This document shows, piece after piece, positions 1 through 7,488 of a stretch of 64,000 bases of DNA. Origin of the DNA: Methylomagnum ishizawai (GTDB taxonomy: Bacteria; Pseudomonadota; Gammaproteobacteria; Methylococcales; Methylomonadaceae); assembly GCA_945861705.1 (NCBI GenBank), contig CAMAVM010000012.1, positions 16,394 to 80,393 of the forward strand, in the 5' to 3' direction. A program made the translations under genes and the position numbers. The notes under the pieces were generated by a model that saw only the letters and a list, made by a program, of their open reading frames with translations, did no database searches and was not told where the DNA came from. Every line of letters starts with the position of its first letter. Position 1 is the stretch's first letter.

Positions 1-1
1 T

Positions 2-2491
2 CAAAATTTCTTGACCAGTCTAATGGCAAGCCAGTGCAAAGACAGTTATCACGTTACGACGTTTTGCGAAGAACCCCGGCCAGCTTATGATCGCGTTCAC
101 CTGTCAGCTTTTTTTTCAGGTAAAACGGCAGCCGATCTGGCTTTGGCAGATGAAGGCTTTTTTGCAAGCAACGGTATCACAATCCATTTAGGCGACAAGG
201 CAGATTACATAGATCGCGACAATAAAACCGTCACGTCTGTAAAAGGCGTAACTATTGCTTATGACACCTTGGTTTTGGCAGCCGGATCTTATCCCTTTGT
301 GCCGCCCGTGCCAGGTCATGACAGAGCTAACTGTTTGGTTTACCGCACGATTGAAGACCTTGAGGCGATAGCGAACGCAGCAAAATCCAGTAAGGTCGGC
401 GTTGTTGTTGGCGGTGGCTTATTAGGTTTGGAAGCAGCCAAGGCATTGACCGACCTAGGGCTTGAAACGCATGTCGTCGAATTCGCACCCCGTTTGATGG
501 CGGTACAACTCGATGAATTTGGCGGTGCAATGCTAAGGCGCAAGGTTGAAGCTTTGGGCTTACAGGTACACACGGGTAAAAACACCACGCAGATTACCGA
601 CGGCGAGCAGTGCGTCAACAAGATGTGCTTTGCTGACGGCGAAGAGCTTGAAACCGACATCGTACTGTTTTCTGCAGGAATACGTCCGCGCGATGACATT
701 GCCCGTGCTTGCGGTCTGGAGGTAGGGCAGCGTGGTGGTATCGTTATCGACAACCAATGCAAGACCTCCGACCCCGACATTTACGCCATAGGTGAATGTG
801 CACTTTGGAACGGCATGATTTTCGGTTTGGTCGCGCCAGGTTACGCCATGGCACGGACTGTTGTTGCCGATCTCGCAGGTGAACAGACCAGCTTTACTGG
901 TGCAGACATGAGTACCAAACTCAAGTTGATGGGCGTTGATGTCGCCAGCATCGGCGATGCCCACGCCAAGTCGCAAGGCGCACTGGTTTACACCTACCAA
1001 AATGGCGCGAGCGAAGTCTATAAGCGGCTGGTGGTCAGTCAGGACAAAAAGCAGTTGCTAGGTGCGGTGTTAGTCGGCGAAGTATCCGGTTACGGCACAT
1101 TATTGCAATATTGCTTAAACGGTATTGAACTGCCGGAAAATCCAGATTCGCTAATTTTGCCGCATCGCTCCGACGAATCGGTTGGCTTAGGCCCAGATGC
1201 ACTCCCGATGTCCGCCCAAATCTGCTCCTGCTACGATGTCACTAAGGGGGCAATTTGTCAGGCGATAGAAGCAGGCTGCACGTCAATTGGCGCATTGAAA
1301 GCAGAAACCAAGGCTTCTACCGGCTGTGGCGGTTGCTCGGCGTTATTAAAGTCGGTAATGGATTGTGAATTACTGAAACACGGCATAGAAGTCAACACCG
1401 ATATTTGCGAACACTTCCCCTATACCCGCCAGGATCTTTACAATCTCGTCGTCGTCGAACAAATCAAGACCTTCGACGGGCTGTTAGAAAGCCACGGTAA
1501 AGGCCGAGGTTGTGAGATATGCAAACCTGCCATCGGCTCTATTTTGGCATCTTATTGGAACGAATACGTACTTGCAAACGAGCATTTAGGCTTGCAGGAT
1601 ACCAACGACACGTTTCTGGCGAATATGCAGAAAGATGGCACTTACTCCGTCGTACCGCGCATCACTGGCGGGGAAATCAGCCCAGATATGCTGATTGCGC
1701 TCGGTCAAGTCGGCAAAAAATATAAACTTTACACCAAGATTACCGGTGGGCAACGAGTCGATTTGTTTGGCGCTCGGGTTGACCAATTACCGCATATTTG
1801 GAAAGAGCTTATAGACGCAGGCTTTGAATCCGGTCACGCTTATGGCAAATCCTTACGTACGGTAAAATCCTGCGTCGGCAGTACCTGGTGTCGTTATGGC
1901 ATCGACGATAGCGTGGGTTTGGCGATAGAACTGGAAAACCGTTACAAAGGCTTGCGCTCACCCCATAAAATAAAATTTGCCGTATCAGGTTGTACACGCG
2001 AATGTGCGGAAGCACAAGGTAAGGATGTCGGCGTAATTGCTACCGAAAATGGCTGGAATTTGTACGTCTGCGGCAATGGCGGGATGAAACCGCGTCATGC
2101 CGATCTCTTTGCGACTGGCTTGGATAAAGAAACGCTAATCAAGTACATCGACCGCTTCCTGATATTTTATGTTCGTACCGCAGCACGTCTACAACGCACC
2201 TCGGTGTGGATGGAGAATATGGAAGGCGGCCTAGATTACCTTAAAGGCGTTGTCATTGATGACAAACTCGGGCTGTGCGAACAGCTAGAACAACAAATGG
2301 AACATGTTATCGACACCTATCAATGTGAATGGAAAACCACGATTGAAGACGAAAACAAACTGAAGCGATTCCGGCATTTTATTAACAGCGACCAGCCTGA
2401 TGATAATGTCGTGTTCGTCGAGGAACGAGGACAAATTCGACCTGCGGATGACGACGAACGCAAGCATTTCAAAATGATGGAGGTTGCTTGA
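2..2491 (+). CDS. nirB: Nitrite reductase [NAD(P)H] large subunit, 5' end cut by window
   Basis: Cytoplasmic siroheme enzyme that reduces nitrite to ammonium with NAD(P)H, working with NirD. The reading frame is open from base 2, so the start lies outside the window and roughly 20 N-terminal residues are missing. Counting from the first Met (base 11), an FAD/NAD-dependent reductase domain fills about residues 1-390, with the motif GVVVGGGLLGLEAA. A BFD-like [2Fe-2S] segment (CSCYDVTKG to TGCGGC) starts near 405, and a second Cys pair (GCEICKP) near 500. The nitrite/sulfite reductase part carries the siroheme/[4Fe-4S] ligands C621, C627, C661 and C665 (CVGSTWC, SGCTREC). It overlaps nirD by one base (TGATG). 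Identification is firm. Confidence 0.96.
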   Translation, partial: QNFLTSLMASQCKDSYHVTTFCEEPRPAYDRVHLSAFFSGKTAADLALADEGFFASNGITIHLGDKADYIDRDNKTVTSVKGVTIAYDTLVLAAGSYPFVPPVPGHDRANCLVYRTIEDLEAIANAAKSSKVGVVVGGGLLGLEAAKALTDLGLETHVVEFAPRLMAVQLDEFGGAMLRRKVEALGLQVHTGKNTTQITDGEQCVNKMCFADGEELETDIVLFSAGIRPRDDIARACGLEVGQRGGIVIDNQCKTSDPDIYAIGECALWNGMIFGLVAPGYAMARTVVADLAGEQTSFTGADMSTKLKLMGVDVASIGDAHAKSQGALVYTYQNGASEVYKRLVVSQDKKQLLGAVLVGEVSGYGTLLQYCLNGIELPENPDSLILPHRSDESVGLGPDALPMSAQICSCYDVTKGAICQAIEAGCTSIGALKAETKASTGCGGCSALLKSVMDCELLKHGIEVNTDICEHFPYTRQDLYNLVVVEQIKTFDGLLESHGKGRGCEICKPAIGSILASYWNEYVLANEHLGLQDTNDTFLANMQKDGTYSVVPRITGGEISPDMLIALGQVGKKYKLYTKITGGQRVDLFGARVDQLPHIWKELIDAGFESGHAYGKSLRTVKSCVGSTWCRYGIDDSVGLAIELENRYKGLRSPHKIKFAVSGCTRECAEAQGKDVGVIATENGWNLYVCGNGGMKPRHADLFATGLDKETLIKYIDRFLIFYVRTAARLQRTSVWMENMEGGLDYLKGVVIDDKLGLCEQLEQQMEHVIDTYQCEWKTTIEDENKLKRFRHFINSDQPDDNVVFVEERGQIRPADDDERKHFKMMEVA

Positions 2492-2865
2492 TGTCTGTTT
2501 GGAAAGATATTTGTAGCACCAATGGTTTGCAACCGGACTCTGGCGTGTGCGCGTTAGTAGATGGGCAACAAGTGGCAATCTTCTTTTTAGTGAGGGAACA
2601 AGCCGTCTATGCAATCCATAACTATGATCCCATTGGCAAAGCCAACGTGTTATCCCGTGGCCTGATTGGTGATATCAAGGGCGAGCCTGTGGTTGCATCA
2701 CCGTTGTACAAGCAGCACTTCAGCCTTAAGACTGGCATTTGTCTCGAAGATGAAAGCATCGTCGTACCAACTTACCCTATTCGCATACAAAACGGCAGGG
2801 TTGAAATACAAGTTACGGCCATTGGTGTTTCTCAAGGTCGTCCATACGAAGAGGCGAGCGCATGA
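2491..2865 (+). CDS. nirD: Nitrite reductase [NAD(P)H] small subunit
   Basis: Rieske-fold small subunit of assimilatory nitrite reductase, partner of NirB. It is 124 residues, normal for NirD, with the typical VCALVDGQQVAIF and LKTGICLEDE segments. The Cys/His pairs of true Rieske proteins are not seen, as is usual for NirD. A GGAGG at 2479-2483 sits 7 bases before the ATG at 2491; a TTG at 2488 is a less likely start. It is coupled to nirB through TGATG and to the next gene through ATGA, so the three genes form one transcript. Confidence 0.94.
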   Translation: MSVWKDICSTNGLQPDSGVCALVDGQQVAIFFLVREQAVYAIHNYDPIGKANVLSRGLIGDIKGEPVVASPLYKQHFSLKTGICLEDESIVVPTYPIRIQNGRVEIQVTAIGVSQGRPYEEASA

Positions 2866-3779
2866 AAATCAATTATTACATTGCTGATGTATTTACCAAG
2901 CAGTTGTTTAACGGTGCCCAGATAGCGGTATTTCCCAATGCCGATGGCTTAAGTGATGCAACCATGAAACTGCTGGCAAGAGAGTTGAACCTATCCGAAA
3001 CGGTGTTCGTCTTTCATCCAGAGCAGAGTGATAGCAAACGCAAAATGCGCGTTTTCAGCCCCAAAAAGGAACTCGATTTTGCTGGGCATCCGATTATTGC
3101 CACGGCTTATATCCTTGGCTTATGCGGTGACATCCCTTTAATTGAAGGGATTACGCCGATTGTTCTGGAGCAAAACGCTGGGGCAATTAATGCCAATATC
3201 TCAGTGGCTGATGGTAAACCTACGTTTGTGCAATTTGCCCGTACTGTGGTTTCAATCGTTGACCGATTTGCGCCGACAGATGAAGAACTGGCTAGTTTTT
3301 TAGGTATCAAACAATCAGAGCTGGACCATAAAAAATATTCGCCACGACTGGTTTCTTGCGGTTTTCCTTACCTGATCGTACCCGTATGGAGCTACGAAAC
3401 GGTTAGGCAAGCAAAATTTAACAGCGCGGCCTGGAGCCAATCTATCGCACCGCAAACAGCAGCGCAAGAAATCCTGCTATTTGCCCACAAAACACCATTT
3501 ACCGATTCTGATTTCAATGCCCGGTTGCTGGGGCCGCACATTGGTCTTTACGATGATCCGCCAATAGGTAGTGCCATGCCCGCATTTGCTTCATATTTGT
3601 GTTCCTTTGAACACACCCGAAAAGGCACTCACGTTTTTGCAGTTGATAGAGGCGATGCCAACAGCCGCCGCAGTGTTATCAACCTGGAAATGGATAACAA
3701 AGGCCATGAGTCTTTGCCATTGCGGGTTGGGGGTGCAGCCGTGTTGTTTGCACAGGGGACGATTGATTTGCCAGATTAA
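2862..3779 (+). CDS. PhzF-family isomerase/epimerase
   Basis: A 305-residue member of the PhzF/YddE family, which share a diaminopimelate-epimerase-like fold and isomerise small amino-acid-like or aromatic substrates. Family marks seen are the N-terminal YYIADVFT start, the NLSETVFV segment with the expected catalytic Glu (E46), the FAGHPIIATAY motif, and DPPIGSAMPAF. The substrate cannot be told from sequence, and no phenazine gene is nearby, so a phenazine role is not supported. Its ATG overlaps the nirD stop by four bases (ATGA), so it is co-translated with nitrite reductase, an uncommon partnership. Family assignment is secure; function is not. Confidence 0.85.
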   Translation: MKINYYIADVFTKQLFNGAQIAVFPNADGLSDATMKLLARELNLSETVFVFHPEQSDSKRKMRVFSPKKELDFAGHPIIATAYILGLCGDIPLIEGITPIVLEQNAGAINANISVADGKPTFVQFARTVVSIVDRFAPTDEELASFLGIKQSELDHKKYSPRLVSCGFPYLIVPVWSYETVRQAKFNSAAWSQSIAPQTAAQEILLFAHKTPFTDSDFNARLLGPHIGLYDDPPIGSAMPAFASYLCSFEHTRKGTHVFAVDRGDANSRRSVINLEMDNKGHESLPLRVGGAAVLFAQGTIDLPD

Positions 3780-3795
3780 AATTTAAACATCGTTA

Positions 3796-3886
3796 CCACG
3801 CTCCGCGTGGGAACGCAGATAGTGACGCTCCAGCGTCACGCAACGCAGAGCGTTGCAATATGAATTCCCACGCCTGAGCGTGGGAA
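3796..3886. repeat. Cluster of four tandem hairpins (REP-like)
   Basis: Between phzF and nasA lie four consecutive perfect stem-loops. They are CCACGC/GCGTGG (3796-3810, loop 3), GTGACGCT/AGCGTCAC (3822-3839, loop 2), GCAACGC/GCGTTGC (3840-3856, loop 3) and TTCCCACGC/GCGTGGGAA (3865-3886, loop 4). The first and last share the CCACGC core. No T-run follows any of them, so they are not a standard intrinsic terminator. They look like a REP-type dispersed element, possibly acting as an mRNA stabiliser or insulator between the nir and nas transcripts (inference). Confidence 0.75.
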
Positions 3887-3913
3887 CTATAAGACACTTA
3901 ATATCAAATAGTT

Positions 3914-6106
3914 ATGTTATTCGGACGAAACATCAAAAACCCCATCAAGATGACCGATAAGGGCGTGGTCAAGTGGACGTATTCGACTTGCGGTTACTGC
4001 TCCACCGGCTGTTCCATTGAAATCGGCACGAATGCCCAAGGCCAGCCTGTGGCCTCGCGTGGCGTGGGTGGTGCGGATGTCAACCGTGGCAAGCTGTGCC
4101 TGAAAGGGATATTTGAGTACGAGGTGTTTGAAGCCACGGGGCGCGCCAGCAAGCCGATGATACGCGATTACATCCATGAGCCTTACGCCCCAACCAACTG
4201 GGATACCGCGCTGGACAAGATGGCCTCAGAAATCAAGCGCATCCAGGCCAAGTACGGACGGGATTCGTTCGCCATTGTTTCGACTGGGCAAATCCTCACC
4301 GAAGAATTTTATACCTTGGGCAAACTGGCACGGGGCGCAATCGGCACCAACAATTACGACGGCAATACGACTCTTTGTATGGCTTCGGCGGTATCCGGCT
4401 ATAAGCGTTCGTTCGGATCGGACGGCCCGCCTGGCTGCTATGAAGACTTTGAACATACCGATTGCCTGATCGCCTGGGGTTCCAACCTGCCTGAGCAACA
4501 TCCGATCATCTACTGGCGGTTAAAAGAAGCCCTGGAAAAACGCCGTTTTCCTTTGATCGTGGTCGATCCCCGTGTCACCATCTTTGCCCAAAATGCCGAC
4601 ATCCATTTGCCGATTACCCCAGGTACCGATGTCGTGCTGCAAAACGCCTTGATCCACGTCATTATCAAGGAAGGTCTGGAAGACCGCGATTACATCAATG
4701 CCAACACCAACGGTTTTGAGGAACTGGCGAAAGAAGTCGAAAACTACGATCCGACCAGTGCCGCCAAACTGTGCGGCATTGACGAAGACACGATCCGCAC
4801 CGTGGCTCGGCTGTACGGCAAAGCCAATCGCGCCATGAGCATCTGGACAATGGGCATCAACCAAAGCACCCACGGCTCCGATGGTGTGGTGGGCATCAAC
4901 AACCTGAGCCTAGTGACGGGCAATATCGGCAAGCCCGGCGGCACCAGCCTGTCCATCACCGGACAATGCAATGCAATGGGGACGCGCGAGTGGTCATCTT
5001 GCTCAGGCTTGCCCGGTTACCGTGCCTTGGAAAAAGCGGAAGACCGGGAAGAAATCGCTAAGTTTTGGGGCATAGACCCTGAGTTCTTCCCCAAAATTCG
5101 TGGCCTAACGGAAACCGATATTTTCCCGGCGATAGAAACCGGGGAAATCAAGGGTCTATGGCTGGTCGCCACCAACCCCATGACCTCGATGGCGAATACG
5201 CCACGCATCCGCAAGACCCTGGAGAAGCTGGAATGTTTGGTTGTGCAAGATGCCTACTATGATGTCGAATCCAGCCAATACGCGCATATCTTTTTGCCCG
5301 CCGGAATCTGGGCGGAGAAGGAAGGCGTGTTCACCAATACCGAACGGCGCGTCAATCTGACCCGCCAAGTCAAGCCGCCTTATGCCGAATCCAAGTCGGA
5401 CATGCAGATTTTCAATGAGGTGGCGAAGCGGTTCGATAATGGCAAGCTTATTAAATTTCCGGAAAAACCAGAAGACGTTTTTGAAGAAATGAAACAGCTA
5501 AGCAAAGGGCGGTTATGCGACATCAGCGGCATGAGCCACGACTTGATCGAACAGCAACGCGGTATTCAATGGCCTTATACCGAAGCACAAATGACCAATG
5601 GTGAAAGTGGCAGCCAGCGGCTTTATACTGAAACGGCAAGCTTTTGTTATTCCGATGGCAGGGCAAAACTGATCCCGCTGCCGTTTATCAATAACAATGA
5701 AGTGCCGGACGAGCAGTATCCCTTCTGGCTGAATTCAGGTCGTTTGGTGGAACATTGGCACACTCGCACCAAGACCGGCAAGATCGGCAACAACAACAAG
5801 TTCAGCCCTATCCCGTTCATGGAAATGAGCCCCGATGCGGCGGATGAACTGGGCATCAAGCACCAAACTTATGTGCGGGTGACTTCCCGCCGTGGCGATG
5901 CCGTCGTCATGGCCATGTTGACCCAGCGCGTTCCCAAGAACATGGTGTTCATCCCCTTCCATTTTTTTGATTGCGTTAACCGGCTGACCTTGGGCTTGTT
6001 GGATCCTTATTCCCGGCAACCTGCCTTCAAGCAATCAGCCGTCAATATTGAACACGTAGACCAAGATTTCGCCGCACAATTGAGCAAGGAGTTAAGGACT
6101 TATTAA
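3914..6106 (+). CDS. nasA: Assimilatory nitrate reductase catalytic subunit (molybdopterin oxidoreductase, NasA/NarB type)
   Basis: Bis-MGD molybdoenzyme of 730 residues predicted to reduce nitrate to nitrite in the cytoplasm. No twin-arginine signal is present. The N-terminal [4Fe-4S] ligands are C26, C29, C33 and C62, followed by CLKG. The likely molybdenum ligand is C155 in NTTLCMASAVSGY, the nitrate-reductase pattern. The C-terminal domain has GRLVEHWHTRTKTG, close to the cyanobacterial NarB signature. It lacks the extra C-terminal BFD iron-sulfur extension of Klebsiella-type NasA. No clear ribosome site precedes ATG 3914, and ATG 3950 (MTDKGVV) is a possible alternative start. Electrons probably come from the fused ferredoxin/membrane protein at 7.5 kb. 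Another molybdoenzyme substrate is possible but less likely beside nirBD. Confidence 0.88.
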   Translation: MLFGRNIKNPIKMTDKGVVKWTYSTCGYCSTGCSIEIGTNAQGQPVASRGVGGADVNRGKLCLKGIFEYEVFEATGRASKPMIRDYIHEPYAPTNWDTALDKMASEIKRIQAKYGRDSFAIVSTGQILTEEFYTLGKLARGAIGTNNYDGNTTLCMASAVSGYKRSFGSDGPPGCYEDFEHTDCLIAWGSNLPEQHPIIYWRLKEALEKRRFPLIVVDPRVTIFAQNADIHLPITPGTDVVLQNALIHVIIKEGLEDRDYINANTNGFEELAKEVENYDPTSAAKLCGIDEDTIRTVARLYGKANRAMSIWTMGINQSTHGSDGVVGINNLSLVTGNIGKPGGTSLSITGQCNAMGTREWSSCSGLPGYRALEKAEDREEIAKFWGIDPEFFPKIRGLTETDIFPAIETGEIKGLWLVATNPMTSMANTPRIRKTLEKLECLVVQDAYYDVESSQYAHIFLPAGIWAEKEGVFTNTERRVNLTRQVKPPYAESKSDMQIFNEVAKRFDNGKLIKFPEKPEDVFEEMKQLSKGRLCDISGMSHDLIEQQRGIQWPYTEAQMTNGESGSQRLYTETASFCYSDGRAKLIPLPFINNNEVPDEQYPFWLNSGRLVEHWHTRTKTGKIGNNNKFSPIPFMEMSPDAADELGIKHQTYVRVTSRRGDAVVMAMLTQRVPKNMVFIPFHFFDCVNRLTLGLLDPYSRQPAFKQSAVNIEHVDQDFAAQLSKELRTY

Positions 6107-6142
6107 ACCAACCTATAATGGTGTTTTGGTGTCGCCTATGTA

Positions 6143-6171
6143 TTTACATATTATTTAATTATAGCTATAAT
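6143..6171 (+). promoter_or_regulatory. Promoter of the toxin-antitoxin pair with overlapping palindrome
   Basis: TTTACA (6143-6148), a 17-base spacer and a consensus TATAAT (6166-6171) make a near-ideal sigma-70 promoter. A perfect 14-base palindrome, ATTATAGCTATAAT (6158-6171), covers the -10 box. Ribbon-helix-helix antitoxins commonly repress their own operon by binding such a site, so this is a candidate operator. Binding is inferred, not shown. Confidence 0.7.
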
Positions 6172-6204
6172 ACGTACATACAATATTTAACAAAGGAGTT
6201 CCTC

Positions 6205-6453
6205 ATGCGACAAGCATCTAATTTTAGGCTCGATGAGACCGTAATAAACACAATTAATGTACTGGCAAAAGACCTGCATACGACAAAAACAAACGTGATT
6301 GAAGAAGCGGTGATTCAATATGCTGCCTCATTAAAAACCAAAAGGAATGCGCTGTTGCAATTCGCAGGGTCACTAGGCGCAAGCGAAGCAGACAGTATTT
6401 TAGGCAGTATCCAACGGGATAAAAATAGCAAAGATATTGATTTCGGGTTATGA
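6205..6453 (+). CDS. VapB-like ribbon-helix-helix antitoxin
   Basis: An 82-residue protein with a compact N-terminal pattern (RQASNFRLDETVINTINVLA) and helices typical of ribbon-helix-helix DNA-binding antitoxins. The charged C-terminal part would bind and silence the toxin. The start is placed at ATG 6205 because AAAGGAG lies just upstream at 6192-6198; an in-frame extension to 6118 would run through the promoter. Its stop overlaps the start of the PIN toxin gene (ATGA), the usual antitoxin-first order. It sits between nasA and its likely electron-transfer partner, and its AT-rich promoter suggests later arrival. Confidence 0.8.
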   Translation: MRQASNFRLDETVINTINVLAKDLHTTKTNVIEEAVIQYAASLKTKRNALLQFAGSLGASEADSILGSIQRDKNSKDIDFGL

Positions 6454-6845
6454 ACGTCGTCATCGACAGCGATATTTTGATTTATTTCTTGAAAGGTCAG
6501 CAAGAGATAGTCGATAAGTTAAGCGCACACCCCATCGAAAATATTTTTACTACTCGCATCAATGTCACTGAATTGCTATACGGCGCGTTTAATTCGGTAA
6601 AAGTTGCACAGAATATGGCAAAAATAAGCGCGTTTTTAGCGAATTTTCATATCCTTGAGTTTGATGAAAAAGCCAGCATGACATTTGCCCAAGAAAAAGC
6701 CCGATTAAAAAAGGACGGTGATCTGATTGCCGATATGGATTTAATGATTGCTAGTATTGCGGTTGCTAATAAGTTTTCTCTGGTCACTAATAATCATAAG
6801 CATTTTGACCGGATTGAAGGTTTACTGGTGGAAAGGTGGCTGTGA
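6450..6845 (+). CDS. VapC-like PIN-domain ribonuclease toxin
   Basis: A 131-residue PIN-domain protein. The metal-binding acidic residues of the family are visible: D6 in VVIDSDILIY, E41 in NVTELLYG, and D95/D97 in IADMDLMIA. A C-terminal TNNHKHFDRI motif matches VapC proteins. Family members cut tRNA or rRNA sites to stop growth when the antitoxin is lost; the RNA target here is unknown. It is translationally coupled to the antitoxin by a four-base overlap. All catalytic positions look intact, so the toxin is probably active. Confidence 0.86.
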   Translation: MNVVIDSDILIYFLKGQQEIVDKLSAHPIENIFTTRINVTELLYGAFNSVKVAQNMAKISAFLANFHILEFDEKASMTFAQEKARLKKDGDLIADMDLMIASIAVANKFSLVTNNHKHFDRIEGLLVERWL

Positions 6846-6927
6846 ACATAATGATTGGAAATAAATTTAGATTTATAGATTGCATTGAATGCAACCCTGT
6901 GGGGCTTAATTTTACGTTAGGAATTTT

Positions 6928-7401
6928 ATGGATAAACCACCAATAAGCTTATTTATACCTTCTTACGTTGTTGAATACGCAGTTGTCGATTCAACAGTCA
7001 AATACATGAATAAGAAAAATTTATGGGCCGGAGATGAGTTGGTGGGTGTAGTACCAAAATTAGCGATATCCAAAGATATTGAAACATCCGAATTTCGCCT
7101 GTCACACTGTAACGAAGAGTGGGAAGACCTCTGCGCTGTTCAATCGGCAACGACAATTGAGGAAATCAAGGAAATTGCCGAAAAACATTATCAAGGCATT
7201 AACAAAAACTGGATTCGGACAAACTATAACGAGTCTGATGCCATCGCCTTGATTGAAGCAGAAAAAGAAGCAGTGAAGTGTTCATTTTGCGGACGATCCC
7301 CTTGGGATGAAGAAATAGGAAGAATGGTTATCAATGAAAAAGCAAGAATTTGTGAGCTATGTATCAAGTCTTACTACAGCTTAATTCAAAAGAATTACTA
7401 A
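6928..7401 (+). CDS. Uncharacterised protein with C-terminal ClpX-type zinc finger
   Basis: A 157-residue protein of unknown function. Residues 118-145 form a four-Cys module (CSFCGRSP, then CELC; C118, C121, C142, C145) with the spacing and flanking pattern of the N-terminal zinc-binding domain of ClpX, but placed at the end of the protein and without any AAA+ ATPase. The N-terminal 110 residues match no family I recognise. An AGGA at 6918-6921 supports ATG 6928. It lies between the toxin gene and the membrane iron-sulfur protein, in an AT-rich stretch that looks acquired. Confidence 0.65.
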   Translation: MDKPPISLFIPSYVVEYAVVDSTVKYMNKKNLWAGDELVGVVPKLAISKDIETSEFRLSHCNEEWEDLCAVQSATTIEEIKEIAEKHYQGINKNWIRTNYNESDAIALIEAEKEAVKCSFCGRSPWDEEIGRMVINEKARICELCIKSYYSLIQKNY

Positions 7402-7455
7402 TTTATTGTATGTGTAATAGCAGTATGCTCTTCTGCACACACCATGATGATTTTT

Positions 7456-7477
7456 GGTATGCGATGCGTACCCTACA
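7456..7477. repeat. Short palindromic intergenic repeat
   Basis: GGTATGC-GAT-GCGTACC (7456-7472) forms a hairpin with one G-T pair and runs into CCTACA. Read on the minus strand it begins TGTAGGGTACG, resembling the stem-loop at 17.28 kb (GTAGGGTGCG). It lies just upstream of the ferredoxin/DmsC-type gene and argues that the gene starts at 7489 rather than at the in-frame ATG 7444. Confidence 0.5.
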
Positions 7478-7488
7478 TTGGACAAATT

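Noticed and set aside
340..780. Long minus-strand open frame inside nirB
   Set aside because: Shadow of a conserved gene; the protein is Ser/Pro/Arg-rich with no recognisable motif.
2862..3779. Phenazine biosynthesis role for the PhzF-family gene
   Set aside because: No other phenazine gene is present, and most family members act outside that pathway.
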